DNA from: Fermentibacter sp963718745 [NCBI: Candidatus Fermentibacterota bacterium]
GTDB taxonomy: Bacteria; Fermentibacterota; Fermentibacteria; Fermentibacterales
Reading direction: 5' to 3'
Assembly: GCA_963718745.1 (NCBI GenBank)
Contig: OY970370.1
Location: forward strand, 992,001-1,056,000
DNA length: 64,000 nt
The notes below the pieces were generated by a model. The model searched no databases and was not told the origin of the DNA. It saw only the letters and a program-made list of their open reading frames with translations. This document shows, one piece after another, positions 8,089 through 15,867 of this stretch (within the stretch, counting starts at the first letter, position 1; the number at the start of each line of letters is the position of its first letter). The position numbers were made by a program, and so were the translations under genes.

Positions 8089-8655
8089 ATGCCCGGGCCG
8101 AGGCTGGTTCTCTGCCTTGGCAACCCGGGGCCGAAATACTCGCTCACCTGGCATAACGCCGGCTTCTGGACCGCGGACGTTCTCGCGGCAGAGGCCGGCG
8201 TCTCGTTCACCAACGCCGGCCTGTTCTCGGCGGTCACGCTTCCCGGCGGCCTGGAGCTGGCCAAGCCCATGACCTTCATGAACGAGAGCGGCCGTGCGGC
8301 TGCAACTCTCCTCAGGCTGCACGACATGTCCCCGGGTGATCTGCTGGTGGTCTGCGACGAGGCGAGCCTGCCCCTCGGAAGGCTGAGGCTCCGGGCGGGA
8401 GGCTCGGCCGGTGGTCACAAGGGGCTTTCGAGCATAATCGCTTCTCTCGGAACAGACTGTTTCGCGAGGCTCCGCCTGGGCATCGGCCCCGCTCCGGGTT
8501 CGGCCGGTTTGGCGGATCATGTGCTGTCGAGGGTGCCCCGTTCCCTCGAGGAGGAGACCTCGGTGATGGCCCACAGGGCGGCGGACTGCGTTATGAAGGC
8601 TTTCCGGGACGGCATCGAGGCGGCCCAGGAGGTGTTCAACCGGGAGGCGCCCTGA
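8089..8655 (+). CDS. pth: peptidyl-tRNA hydrolase
   Basis: Releases tRNA from peptidyl-tRNAs that drop off the ribosome. Motifs are CLGNPGPKYSLTWHNAGF (Asn12 and catalytic His22), KPMTFMNESG, VCDEASLPLGRLRLRAGGSAGGHKGLSS (catalytic-dyad Asp) and a C-terminal lid region. The ATG start is selected by GGAGG 8 nt upstream; a TTG six codons earlier overlaps the rplY stop but lacks a ribosome-binding site. 188 residues, normal for the family. Confidence 0.95.
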   Translation: MPGPRLVLCLGNPGPKYSLTWHNAGFWTADVLAAEAGVSFTNAGLFSAVTLPGGLELAKPMTFMNESGRAAATLLRLHDMSPGDLLVVCDEASLPLGRLRLRAGGSAGGHKGLSSIIASLGTDCFARLRLGIGPAPGSAGLADHVLSRVPRSLEEETSVMAHRAADCVMKAFRDGIEAAQEVFNREAP

Positions 8656-8690
8656 GGGAGCCACCGGCACGCCCGCCTGAAGAATGAGAA

Positions 8691-8716
8691 GAGGGGCCGC
8701 CTGAGGGCGGCCCCTC
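8691..8716. terminator. bidirectional hairpin between pth and the convergent lipoprotein gene
   Basis: Perfect 11-bp stem GAGGGGCCGCC/GGCGGCCCCTC around a TGAG loop. It is followed on the plus strand by CCTTTG, with only a short T run. It lies between two convergent genes, so it probably serves both. Confidence 0.75.
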
Positions 8717-8733
8717 CCTTTGCTGCCTATGGA

Positions 8734-10413
8734 TTACTGGGCGGCGCCGAAGGCACCGGGGTTGGCCGAAGTGGCCATTATGCCGATCATCTCGGCCATG
8801 TCACTTCCGTCGACGGTCGAAGTGCAAGCGACGCCCTGGTCGGTGAAGTCCACGGTGTAGTACATCCAGGCCTCCGACTCCGACAGGACGGAGGGGTCGA
8901 AGCCGGACTCCTCGCCCATCATGTCGAAGATCAGCGCCATGTAGGCGGGGAAGTTCATGCCGAAGACCATTTCCTTGTCGGAGCCTGCACCTGCGAAGTA
9001 GGCGTCTCCGCCCATCGTCTCGCCCGCGTAGGTTCCGTTTATGACCTCGGCTATGAGCATCGGCTCGGGAGCCATCTCCAGGACGAGCAGATCTTCGTGC
9101 AATGCTAGCCAGGCTGTGAAGGCCAGGGCGGGAACCTCCTGCGCCGCGACGGTAACCTGTGCGTCGGCGATCACGGAAGGATCGATCGCCGTGCCGTAGG
9201 TGAGATACTGGATGCCTTCTATCACAGTGTCGCGGGGTGCCGAGAAGGCTATCCCCTCGACGCCCTGCATCAGATCCTGGCTGAATGCGATGGAGAACTC
9301 GATCCAGCCCCTCACATCCGCAAGGTCTGATCCGACAGGCATCTCGTAGACTGCCATGAAATGCATGAAGTCGTCATCGTACATCGCAAAGGACGTGTTG
9401 GACGACATCTGGGCCGTGAGGTCGATGTAGGTCTGGTCGACTTCCACGCCAAGGGCTTCGAAGACCGCGCCGGCCGCCGCGCTCGAGAGCTCGGGCGGCA
9501 AGGAGATCCTGGCGGCCATCACGTCGCTCGCGGGGAGCATCGAAAGATGGTCCGTCGCCTCGACGGGATGCAGGAGCGTGGCGAGGGTCGAACCCGGGTT
9601 GAATGTGGCGAGGCAGTTGACATCTATGTTCTCCGGGCCGAAAGTCACGGTGTACTCGAAGTCCTTAGTCTGGAGGAGGAAGATGTCGATGGCATCGAGA
9701 TACAGCTCCACCATGTCGGCGATCATGGCTTCGGAGGGGTTGCCGGTCATCTCGGACTGCATCCCGCTGAGGATCTGGGGTCTGTACATGTTGAGCTGTC
9801 CGGAGGCCATCGGGCCGACCATCGAGACGTCGAGCTTCATCCACATCGTGGACGGAGCCACCGTGACGGAGGCATGGGGCGCACGGCCCTCGATGCGGTC
9901 GATCATGGTCGAGATCTCGCTGCGGGAGCCTGCGAAGAGCGCAAGGCCCCTGTAGGTGGACACGAAGACAGTCATGTCGCCGCTGTTGAAGGTCTTCACG
10001 GGGGTGCCGGCGATGGCTTCGACCTCGGTCCATTCGGCGCCCCACTCCGCTGTCTTGAGCCAGAAGGTCTCGGGATCGGGCACGGAGAGAGCGGCTCCTA
10101 TCGTCTGCGGGTTGATCCCCGCTGCGTAGAAGACGGTCGTACCGTGGACGTCGATACCCATCATGGCCGTCAGCGAATCAAGGCTCGTGCAGTTGGTCGC
10201 TTCGAAGATCTGCTTGGCCAGCAGATCCGGTCCGGCTATGGGAACGCCCTGCTCGATATAGTCGTCAATCGTCGAGACGATCGAGGTGGGGTCGGAAACT
10301 GCGACCATCATGAAACCGCTCTCCGGGAGAACGTCCAGAGGCGATGCATCCTCCTTCTTCCCGCATCCAGCGGCAAGCAGCAAGAGCATCGTGACTGCAA
10401 GGTATCTTCTCAT
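8734..10413 (-). CDS. large lipoprotein of unknown function
   Basis: A 559-residue exported lipoprotein with lipobox LLAAGC (Cys17) and a GKKEDAS linker. The mature part is acidic and poor in Lys/Arg. Its repeated alpha/beta texture starts with LDVLPESGFMMVAVSDPTSIVSTIDDYIEQ, which recalls DUF3352-type exported proteins (LPADT.. openings), but I cannot assign it firmly. No catalytic motif is seen. The ATG is chosen because GGAGGGG sits just upstream; the frame is open further upstream but runs through the promoter region. A consensus promoter lies 28 nt or so before the start. Confidence 0.7.
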   Translation of the reverse strand: MRRYLAVTMLLLLAAGCGKKEDASPLDVLPESGFMMVAVSDPTSIVSTIDDYIEQGVPIAGPDLLAKQIFEATNCTSLDSLTAMMGIDVHGTTVFYAAGINPQTIGAALSVPDPETFWLKTAEWGAEWTEVEAIAGTPVKTFNSGDMTVFVSTYRGLALFAGSRSEISTMIDRIEGRAPHASVTVAPSTMWMKLDVSMVGPMASGQLNMYRPQILSGMQSEMTGNPSEAMIADMVELYLDAIDIFLLQTKDFEYTVTFGPENIDVNCLATFNPGSTLATLLHPVEATDHLSMLPASDVMAARISLPPELSSAAAGAVFEALGVEVDQTYIDLTAQMSSNTSFAMYDDDFMHFMAVYEMPVGSDLADVRGWIEFSIAFSQDLMQGVEGIAFSAPRDTVIEGIQYLTYGTAIDPSVIADAQVTVAAQEVPALAFTAWLALHEDLLVLEMAPEPMLIAEVINGTYAGETMGGDAYFAGAGSDKEMVFGMNFPAYMALIFDMMGEESGFDPSVLSESEAWMYYTVDFTDQGVACTSTVDGSDMAEMIGIMATSANPGAFGAAQ

Positions 10414-10447
10414 ACTCCCCTCCAGTTGTGAGATCCGCAACGGGTTA

Positions 10448-10476
10448 AGATTACAGGCGCAGGAACGATTTGTCAA
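10448..10476 (-). promoter_or_regulatory. consensus sigma-70-type promoter of the large lipoprotein gene
   Basis: On the minus strand: TTGACA, 17-nt spacer, TAATCT, giving a leader of about 28 nt with a GGAGGGG ribosome-binding site. Its -35 hexamer overlaps the -35 of the divergent plus-strand promoter. Confidence 0.65.
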
Positions 10477-10499
10477 AGCGACAGGGTCAGGTTTAGAAT
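10470..10499 (+). promoter_or_regulatory. candidate leaderless promoter of the exonuclease-murA operon
   Basis: TTGTCA, 18-nt spacer, TAGAAT. The -10 ends 6 nt before the ATG at 10506, so transcription would start at the start codon. No Shine-Dalgarno sequence is present. Confidence 0.5.
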
Positions 10500-10505
10500 A
10501 CATCC

Positions 10506-11318
10506 ATGTTTGGGGACCTTGATCTCTTTTCCGACGCAGGCCGACCTCCAGGGGGTCCGGGCACCGGGATCCTGTTCCTGGACACCGAAACTACCGGTGC
10601 GGATCCCTCCGTTGCGGAAATATGTGAAATCGGAGCGGTGCTGGTCTCATACCGGGGTCTCGTGCAGGCATCCGAGGAGATCTCCGAGTTCCACAGCCTG
10701 GTCAGACCTTCCGACCACATCCCTCCCGAAGCCTCGGCAGTACACCATATCACCGACTCCATGGTCGCCGCGGCACCCCCGGCGGGGGGATTGGAACAGT
10801 CGCTGGCCTCGTTCACCGCTCCAGCCGAGTACGTATGCGCGCACAACGCGCCGTTCGACCTCACGATCCTCCAGAGGCAGCTGCCGGCCGTGTTCCGCAG
10901 ATTCGACGAGTCCAGGGTCGTGGATTCCCTGCGCCTGGCCAGGCATCTCTGGCCGGAACTGCCCTCGCATGCACTGCAGGCTCTCCGGTACAGGTTCGGA
11001 CTCGGTGACGGGCTGGAGGGGGACCCCCACCGGGCGCTCTTCGATGCCCATCTTGTCAGGAGGCTCGTCCATCACGCCAGGGATTCCGGGCTTCTCGCGG
11101 CAGACAACTGGGAGAAACTCTGTGATTTCGCGAAATCGCCACTGGAGGTCCTCGTCTTCAACTTCGGAAAGTACCGCGGGAGCCTCGTCGAGGACATAGC
11201 CGTGCAGGACCCCCAGTACGTGACATGGCTCCTCTCGCAGGTCTGGATCCCCAAGGACTATCCCGACCTCTACCATACGCTGCTCAGGAAGCTCGGCCCC
11301 GAGAAGAAGGCGAAATGA
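10506..11318 (+). CDS. DnaQ-like 3'-5' exonuclease with C-terminal DUF3820-like domain
   Basis: DEDDh exonuclease related to the DNA polymerase III epsilon subunit. ExoI is LFLDTETTG (Asp26, Glu28), ExoII is CAHNAPFDLTIL, and ExoIII is HRALFDAHLVRRL. The N-terminal domain covers about residues 20-190. The C-terminal 60 residues contain FNFGKYRGSLVEDIAVQDPQYVTWLL, the pattern of the small DUF3820-type module found behind bacterial DnaQ-like nucleases. It is therefore more likely a stand-alone repair or RNA/DNA-trimming exonuclease than the replicative proofreader. The start is the first ATG, without a ribosome-binding site. The stop overlaps the murA start as ATGA. Confidence 0.85.
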   Translation: MFGDLDLFSDAGRPPGGPGTGILFLDTETTGADPSVAEICEIGAVLVSYRGLVQASEEISEFHSLVRPSDHIPPEASAVHHITDSMVAAAPPAGGLEQSLASFTAPAEYVCAHNAPFDLTILQRQLPAVFRRFDESRVVDSLRLARHLWPELPSHALQALRYRFGLGDGLEGDPHRALFDAHLVRRLVHHARDSGLLAADNWEKLCDFAKSPLEVLVFNFGKYRGSLVEDIAVQDPQYVTWLLSQVWIPKDYPDLYHTLLRKLGPEKKAK

Positions 11319-12619
11319 CGCGGAGCCTCCCGCAGGACTCCTGGCTCGTCGAAGGAGGAGTCAGGCTCCGTGGAACGCTGCACGCCGCCGGAAGCAAGAA
11401 CGCTGCGCTGCCGGAGCTTGCGGCCTGCCTGCTGACTGACCAGTCCGTCAGGCTCGAGGGGCTTCCCGCCATCCGGGATGTCCGATCCATGCTCGAACTC
11501 CTAGCGGGTCTCGGCGTCGACATCGAGGAGGATCACGGGGCGATAATGCTGCGAGCGTCGAGCATCGACCCGGGAAGGCTCGATTTCGACAAGGCAAGAG
11601 CCATCAGAGCCTCGATCCTGCTCGCCGGGCCTCTCCTTGCGAGATGCGGCCGCCTGGAGCTCCCGCCACCGGGAGGCGACGTCATAGGGCGCAGGCGGCT
11701 GGACTCGCATTTCATATCCCTCGAGGCGCTGGGTGCGCGGGTGAGCCTCGCAACCGGTTCCTACAGCTTCGACGGGGCATCGCTCCGGGGCGCCGGTATG
11801 CTCCTCGACGAACCGTCCGTGACGGCGACCGAGAACGTGATGATGGCCGCCTCGGTTATAGAAGGCACCACGGTCGTGTACAACGCCGCGTGCGAACCCA
11901 ACGTGCAGGATCTGGCCTTGCTGCTGGGAACCATGGGTGCATCGATAGAGGGAGCAGGCACCAACCGTCTGGTGATACACGGGCGGGGCGGGCTCCTCGG
12001 CGGGGCGACGCACAAGGTTGCGCCCGACCACATAGAGGTCGGGAGCTTCATCGGGCTGGCGGCCTGCTGCGGGATGGGCATCCGTATCCCGGGTATAGAT
12101 CCTTCGATCATCGAACCCACCATGAACGGCCTTGGAAGACTGGGCATCACCGTGGCTTTCGAGAACGGCGACCTGGTCATACCCGGCGGGAACACACTCG
12201 AGGTGGTGTGCGACCGTGGTGGAGCCGTCCCGACCATATACGACGCTCCGTGGCCCGGCTTCTCGCCCGATCTGACGAGCACGGCGGTAGTCACAGCCAC
12301 CCAGGCGAGAGGCACTGTCCTCGTGTTCGAGAAGATGTTCGAGAGCAGGCTCTTCTTCGTCGACAAGCTCGTGGCCATGGGAGCGTCCATCATCCTGTGC
12401 GATCCGCACAGGGTTGTGGTGGCGGGGCCGTCGAGGCTCAGGGGAACGGACGTGTCCAGCCCGGATATAAGAGCGGGTATGGCTCTGCTCACCGCGGCGC
12501 TCTGCGCTGAAGGCCCGAGCCTGATCCGCAACGTACACCAGATCGAAAGGGGTTACGAGAACCTGGTCGAGCGGTTGAGGGGTCTCGGTGCGGTCATCGA
12601 GGCCGGTCCGCCAGCCTGA
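11315..12619 (+). CDS. murA: UDP-N-acetylglucosamine 1-carboxyvinyltransferase
   Basis: First committed enzyme of peptidoglycan synthesis; transfers enolpyruvate from PEP to UDP-GlcNAc. The N-terminal substrate loop AAGSKNAALPELAACLLT (Lys28) and the inside-out alpha/beta barrel repeats are clear, as is the C-terminal DIRAGMALLTAALCAEG segment (written here as read: DIRAGMALL). At the mobile loop, where most bacteria have GGCAIG, this protein has GGDVIG. The catalytic/fosfomycin-target Cys is thus Asp122, as in mycobacterial and chlamydial MurA. 434 residues, slightly long. Coupled to the exonuclease gene by an ATGA overlap. Confidence 0.95.
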   Translation: MTRSLPQDSWLVEGGVRLRGTLHAAGSKNAALPELAACLLTDQSVRLEGLPAIRDVRSMLELLAGLGVDIEEDHGAIMLRASSIDPGRLDFDKARAIRASILLAGPLLARCGRLELPPPGGDVIGRRRLDSHFISLEALGARVSLATGSYSFDGASLRGAGMLLDEPSVTATENVMMAASVIEGTTVVYNAACEPNVQDLALLLGTMGASIEGAGTNRLVIHGRGGLLGGATHKVAPDHIEVGSFIGLAACCGMGIRIPGIDPSIIEPTMNGLGRLGITVAFENGDLVIPGGNTLEVVCDRGGAVPTIYDAPWPGFSPDLTSTAVVTATQARGTVLVFEKMFESRLFFVDKLVAMGASIILCDPHRVVVAGPSRLRGTDVSSPDIRAGMALLTAALCAEGPSLIRNVHQIERGYENLVERLRGLGAVIEAGPPA

Positions 12620-12636
12620 CGGGGGATCTCCACATC

Positions 12637-13578
12637 ATGAACACGCACTTCTTCAAGCCGGCAGTGATTCTGACAGCTGCAGCAGCCTTCGTGGCCGTGA
12701 CCTCATGCGGGAACAACCCGGAAGGTTTCGAACCCTGGCCCGACACCGCGGAATACTACATCGGATCCCCGAGCCCATACTCGGATACAGCGCTTGCCTT
12801 CAACCCCGGGGGGAACATCCTGCTGTTCTGCTCGAACTATTCGGGCAATCCCGGCATCTACGGGTACGGCTACGGCGAGGACCCGTCGCTCCGCACCTTC
12901 GCCGACCTCGACGAATCCAACGGCCCCAACGGCTGCTGGTCGGACACGGTCGGCGGGGAGGTCGGCAGGATCGTGTACACTGCCAACCGTGACGATGGCT
13001 CCACCGAGATCAGGTGGATCCAGGGCAACCTCTACGATGTGCATGTGGTCCTCTACGACAGTCTCCAGCACAGGCACCCGTCCTGGAACCCCCAGGCCGA
13101 CAGCGTCGTATGGGCAACGCTCTCGGGAGGCTCCTGGGGTCTCTGGACCGCCGCCCTGGACAGCGTCGTGCCGGTTGCGCTCCACACCCCGTCAGGCGCG
13201 GACTGCCTGATGCCTTCGTACTCTCCCGAGGGCGACTGGATCATCTTCGAGCGCCGCGAGGGCGGACAGGCCGACATCTGGGTCGTTCGCCCGGACGGGA
13301 GCGACGCACATGCGGTTGTCACCGGTTCGAGCGACGACATCCACCCCTGCTGGGGACAGGGTGCCGGCTGGTTCGCCTTCTCGTCAGACAGGACGGGCAA
13401 TTACGAGATTTGGATAGGAAACATGATGAGCGGAGACCTCATCCAGGCGACCGATGACGAGGCGACGGACTTCTACCCGGCGTGGAACCCCGAAGGGGAC
13501 TGGATCGCCTTCAGCTCCGACAGGAGCGATCCAGGCGTCAGCTACGACATCTTCTGGATCACCCCCCCTCTCCCATAA
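12637..13578 (+). CDS. TolB-like beta-propeller lipoprotein
   Basis: Lipoprotein with a signal sequence ending VTSCGNN (Cys24). The body is a WD40-like PD40 beta-propeller: repeated units of the form PSWNPQADSVVWAT, PSYSPEGDWIIFERR..ADIWVVRPDG, HPCWGQGAGWFAFSSDRTGNYEIW and YPAWNPEGDWIAFSSDRS. About five or six blades fit in 313 residues. Such proteins act as periplasmic or surface scaffolds; no enzyme motif is seen. The TAA stop shares its last two bases with the left inverted repeat of the adjacent transposable element, so the element may have replaced or exactly preserved the native end. Confidence 0.82.
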   Translation: MNTHFFKPAVILTAAAAFVAVTSCGNNPEGFEPWPDTAEYYIGSPSPYSDTALAFNPGGNILLFCSNYSGNPGIYGYGYGEDPSLRTFADLDESNGPNGCWSDTVGGEVGRIVYTANRDDGSTEIRWIQGNLYDVHVVLYDSLQHRHPSWNPQADSVVWATLSGGSWGLWTAALDSVVPVALHTPSGADCLMPSYSPEGDWIIFERREGGQADIWVVRPDGSDAHAVVTGSSDDIHPCWGQGAGWFAFSSDRTGNYEIWIGNMMSGDLIQATDDEATDFYPAWNPEGDWIAFSSDRSDPGVSYDIFWITPPLP

Positions 13579-14605
13579 GATCGGTTTTAACTATTGATCC
13601 TAACTTTTCGACAAAGTCCGAATATCTGGTTCCAAACAAGGGGTCCTTCGTCCTTTCAAGCATTTTCCCGACAGATGACGGAGTATGCTTCAGCATCCTA
13701 GCCACTTCGCTCATGGATAGACCTCTCTGCTCGACAAGGAACCTGGCAGCCATGCTCCTTGCACTTACGACCGGAGCCAGACGAGAGTCTGATGTCAGAC
13801 AAACGCGGCTTATCCCTGTCAGAGCACAGATCATCTGCAGCTCGACTTCTAGAGACACACGTACCCTGATTCTTCTATCTACGGAAGAGCCCAGCTTCTG
13901 AGCGGTTTCCAGTGCAAACTCCCTGGAGCCAAGCACAGCCCCCCAGCACTGGTACCGCCTGGATGTCAGCGATACTCTCGATGCCTCAACCAATCCGCTT
14001 TTCCCGAGCAACCAGCTGCCCGAATCGAGTTCCGGGCTTTCATCGTAGATCCCGTCACCAGTCCTGAGTAGAGAACTGTAGGCCGACAGAGCTTCCGCTC
14101 CAGTCTTGTTCAACAGAGATCTCAGCCCTTCCAGATCATGCCATTTCTCGGGCTGATTTCGGACAAATCCGCTGTGTCCGGTCAGAGGATAGTAATCGAG
14201 TGCGTCAATTGATCTAACCAGACCGGCCCGGACAGGATTCAGGTGGATATACCTGACCAGTTGCATCGCGTAGGATCCGTTCTCGACGAGAATGGATTTG
14301 TACTTTCCCCTAAAAAGGTGTCCTCGGCGATGGGTCTCGTGGTTGAAGATCATCGCAAAACTGACAAGAAGTGACTGCATGGTTGCTGAGAGGGGTTGCT
14401 CCCTGCAACGGATGAAGAGGTGTACATGATTCGGCATGACAGCCCACGCCAGAACTGAGAGACCTGTCTTTTCGACGCTCCTTCCGAGGCAGTACATGAA
14501 AGTAGACGCGTGCTTGATGTCGATGAATGGCGCACAGCCATCCACCGCGTGGCACATAACATGGTGCAGGCTTCCCGGGTGATCGAGTCTGGATCCCATA
14601 TCCAT
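13559..14605 (-). CDS. REP-associated tyrosine transposase (Y1/HUH) with C-terminal HTH
   Basis: Single-strand DNA transposase of the IS200-like Y1 superfamily. The HUH motif is in AVMPNHVHLFIRC (His60, His62). The RAYT signature RYIHLNPVRAGLV contains the probable nucleophilic Tyr (about residue 119), and GHLFRGKYKSILV is also typical. After about residue 250 there is a DnaA-C/HTH-like tail (VSARSMAARFLVEQRGLSMSEVARMLKHTPSSVGKML), seen in the longer RAYT subgroup. The start is uncertain: ATG at 14605 or 14599, neither with a good ribosome-binding site. The frame reads through the left inverted repeat and ends 18 nt inside the convergent propeller gene. About 348 residues, apparently intact. 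Confidence 0.85.
   Translation of the reverse strand: MDMGSRLDHPGSLHHVMCHAVDGCAPFIDIKHASTFMYCLGRSVEKTGLSVLAWAVMPNHVHLFIRCREQPLSATMQSLLVSFAMIFNHETHRRGHLFRGKYKSILVENGSYAMQLVRYIHLNPVRAGLVRSIDALDYYPLTGHSGFVRNQPEKWHDLEGLRSLLNKTGAEALSAYSSLLRTGDGIYDESPELDSGSWLLGKSGLVEASRVSLTSRRYQCWGAVLGSREFALETAQKLGSSVDRRIRVRVSLEVELQMICALTGISRVCLTSDSRLAPVVSARSMAARFLVEQRGLSMSEVARMLKHTPSSVGKMLERTKDPLFGTRYSDFVEKLGSIVKTDLMGEGG
13577..13603 (+). repeat. left 27-bp inverted repeat of the RAYT element
   Basis: Begins AAGATCGGTTTTAACTATTG and continues to base 13603. It is exactly the reverse complement of 14677-14703. It overlaps the last two bases of the propeller gene stop codon and lies inside the 3' end of the transposase reading frame. 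Confidence 0.95.
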
Positions 14606-14676
14606 ACTGATAGTTTCACACACCCGGGTGGAATTCGCAAGTATGGGAACGGATCCTCCCCCTCGGAAACACCGAA

Positions 14677-14703
14677 TTAGGATCAATAGTTAAAACCGAT
14701 CTT
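14677..14703 (+). repeat. right 27-bp inverted repeat of the RAYT element
   Basis: Exact reverse complement of the left copy. It lies about 70 nt upstream of the transposase start, and the match stops abruptly on both sides. Confidence 0.95.
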
Positions 14704-14718
14704 GATCTGGAAAGGAGA

Positions 14719-14740
14719 GGGGGCTCCGCGGGGAGCCCCC
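14719..14740. terminator. hairpin between the element and the TPR lipoprotein gene
   Basis: 9-bp stem GGGGGCTCC/GGAGCCCCC with loop GCGG. Before the element inserted, it would have lain directly after the propeller gene and between two convergent genes. No long T tract. Confidence 0.65.
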
Positions 14741-14770
14741 TTCCGGGAACGGTGATGCGGAACCCGGGGG

Positions 14771-15853
14771 CTAACCCTCGAAGTTCAGCATCGATTCGAT
14801 GACCTGTACGAGCAGGAACAGGAAGTCGGGCGACCTCCTGTTGAGCTCCATGCCGTAACCCTCGCTAGTGCAGTCGAACCATGCGAAGGGGAACGACTCC
14901 TCGTTGAAGGCCGTCGAGGCGGCCATGCCCTTGAGCTGCACCATGTTCAGATCTACCAGACCTTCGCGGTAGGCTCCGGCGCCGAACACGTACTCATCCA
15001 GTTCGTGGTCCAGGGCCCAGACGGCCGCGTTGGCCACGAGTGCGTCTCCGTTGTCGCCCCGGACGTGCTGGAGCAGGGCCCAGCCGGCGAGGGCGTCGTA
15101 GGAGAACTGGGACATCGCGCCCGGAACCAGGTTGATGTACTCGTACGTTATGTCGTTGTCTGCGCTGATCCAGGTGAGGTAGTTGTCATCGCCGATGGTG
15201 ACGTTGCGGTAGTTTCCGTTGAGGTAGATCCACATGCCGCCTTCGCCGTCCGACACGATGCTGTCGACCTGGCAGACCTGCTGCGAGAAGCCGTTCGTCC
15301 CGAACAGGAGCGCGACGGGGATCTCGTTCTGCACGTGGAACCTGTAGGGGATGTCGGGCTCCGTGTCCCCGGCGCCCGCGTTGTAGACGAGGGGATAGAT
15401 CTCTTCCCCGACCCAGATCAGGCCGGAATCGGCGGTCATCTCGAGGATCGGATCGAGCACCGCGGGAGGCAGGGCTGGATCGAGACACTCGAAGACGGTC
15501 CACATCGTGTCCTGGGTCGTTATCTCTGTCCTCGTGACCAGGGGCGCATAGCCCAGGTCCTGCTGGAGCGCCATGTAGAAGTAGCTGTCGGCGGCGATCC
15601 AGTAGTCGGACAGGTTCAGCGCGGCCCAGCCGGCCCCGAGGTAGCCTCCGGGATAGGTGATGTCGACTTCAATGGCCGACTGGAAGTGTTCCATGGCCAG
15701 CTCGTAGTCACCGACCTCGTAGGCATCCCAGCCCGCGATGCAGTACCCTTCGGCACCGTAGGGATCGGGCAGCACGGGATTCTCGGGGTTGCAGCCAGCC
15801 AGGAGGGCAAGGCTGATCACGGCCGGGAGAACCAGCGATCTAAGTACCTTCAT
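14771..15853 (-). CDS. lipoprotein with N-terminal TPR-like repeat
   Basis: Lipobox LLAGC (Cys21). It is followed by a tetratricopeptide-like pair (AGWDAYEVGDYELAMEHF, then YLGAGWAALNLSDYWIAADSYF). After about residue 110 comes a beta-rich region with no motif I recognise. 360 residues. The ATG follows GGAGGGAG. It starts 15 nt after the sorting-domain protein gene and is probably its operon partner, so a role in a surface or secretion assembly is plausible but inferred only from context. Confidence 0.75.
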   Translation of the reverse strand: MKVLRSLVLPAVISLALLAGCNPENPVLPDPYGAEGYCIAGWDAYEVGDYELAMEHFQSAIEVDITYPGGYLGAGWAALNLSDYWIAADSYFYMALQQDLGYAPLVTRTEITTQDTMWTVFECLDPALPPAVLDPILEMTADSGLIWVGEEIYPLVYNAGAGDTEPDIPYRFHVQNEIPVALLFGTNGFSQQVCQVDSIVSDGEGGMWIYLNGNYRNVTIGDDNYLTWISADNDITYEYINLVPGAMSQFSYDALAGWALLQHVRGDNGDALVANAAVWALDHELDEYVFGAGAYREGLVDLNMVQLKGMAASTAFNEESFPFAWFDCTSEGYGMELNRRSPDFLFLLVQVIESMLNFEG

Positions 15854-15867
15854 GTTCTCCCTCCATC

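Larger units (their letters stand above)
13577..14703 (-). mobile_element. RAYT-type transposable element bounded by 27-bp inverted repeats
   Basis: A segment of about 1.13 kb whose two ends are perfect inverted copies of the same 27 bp (13577-13603 and 14677-14703). It holds a single gene for a REP-associated tyrosine transposase, and its base composition is visibly more AT-rich than its flanks. It sits between the stop codon of the propeller gene and that gene's terminator hairpin. No flanking target duplication is visible, consistent with Y1-transposase chemistry. Perfect terminal inverted repeats are not usual for the IS200/IS605/RAYT group, so the repeats may be REP-like ends recognised by this protein. 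Confidence 0.75.

Noticed and set aside
13560-14720. Target-site duplication flanking the RAYT element
   Set aside because: Bases on either side of the two inverted repeats do not match each other beyond chance.
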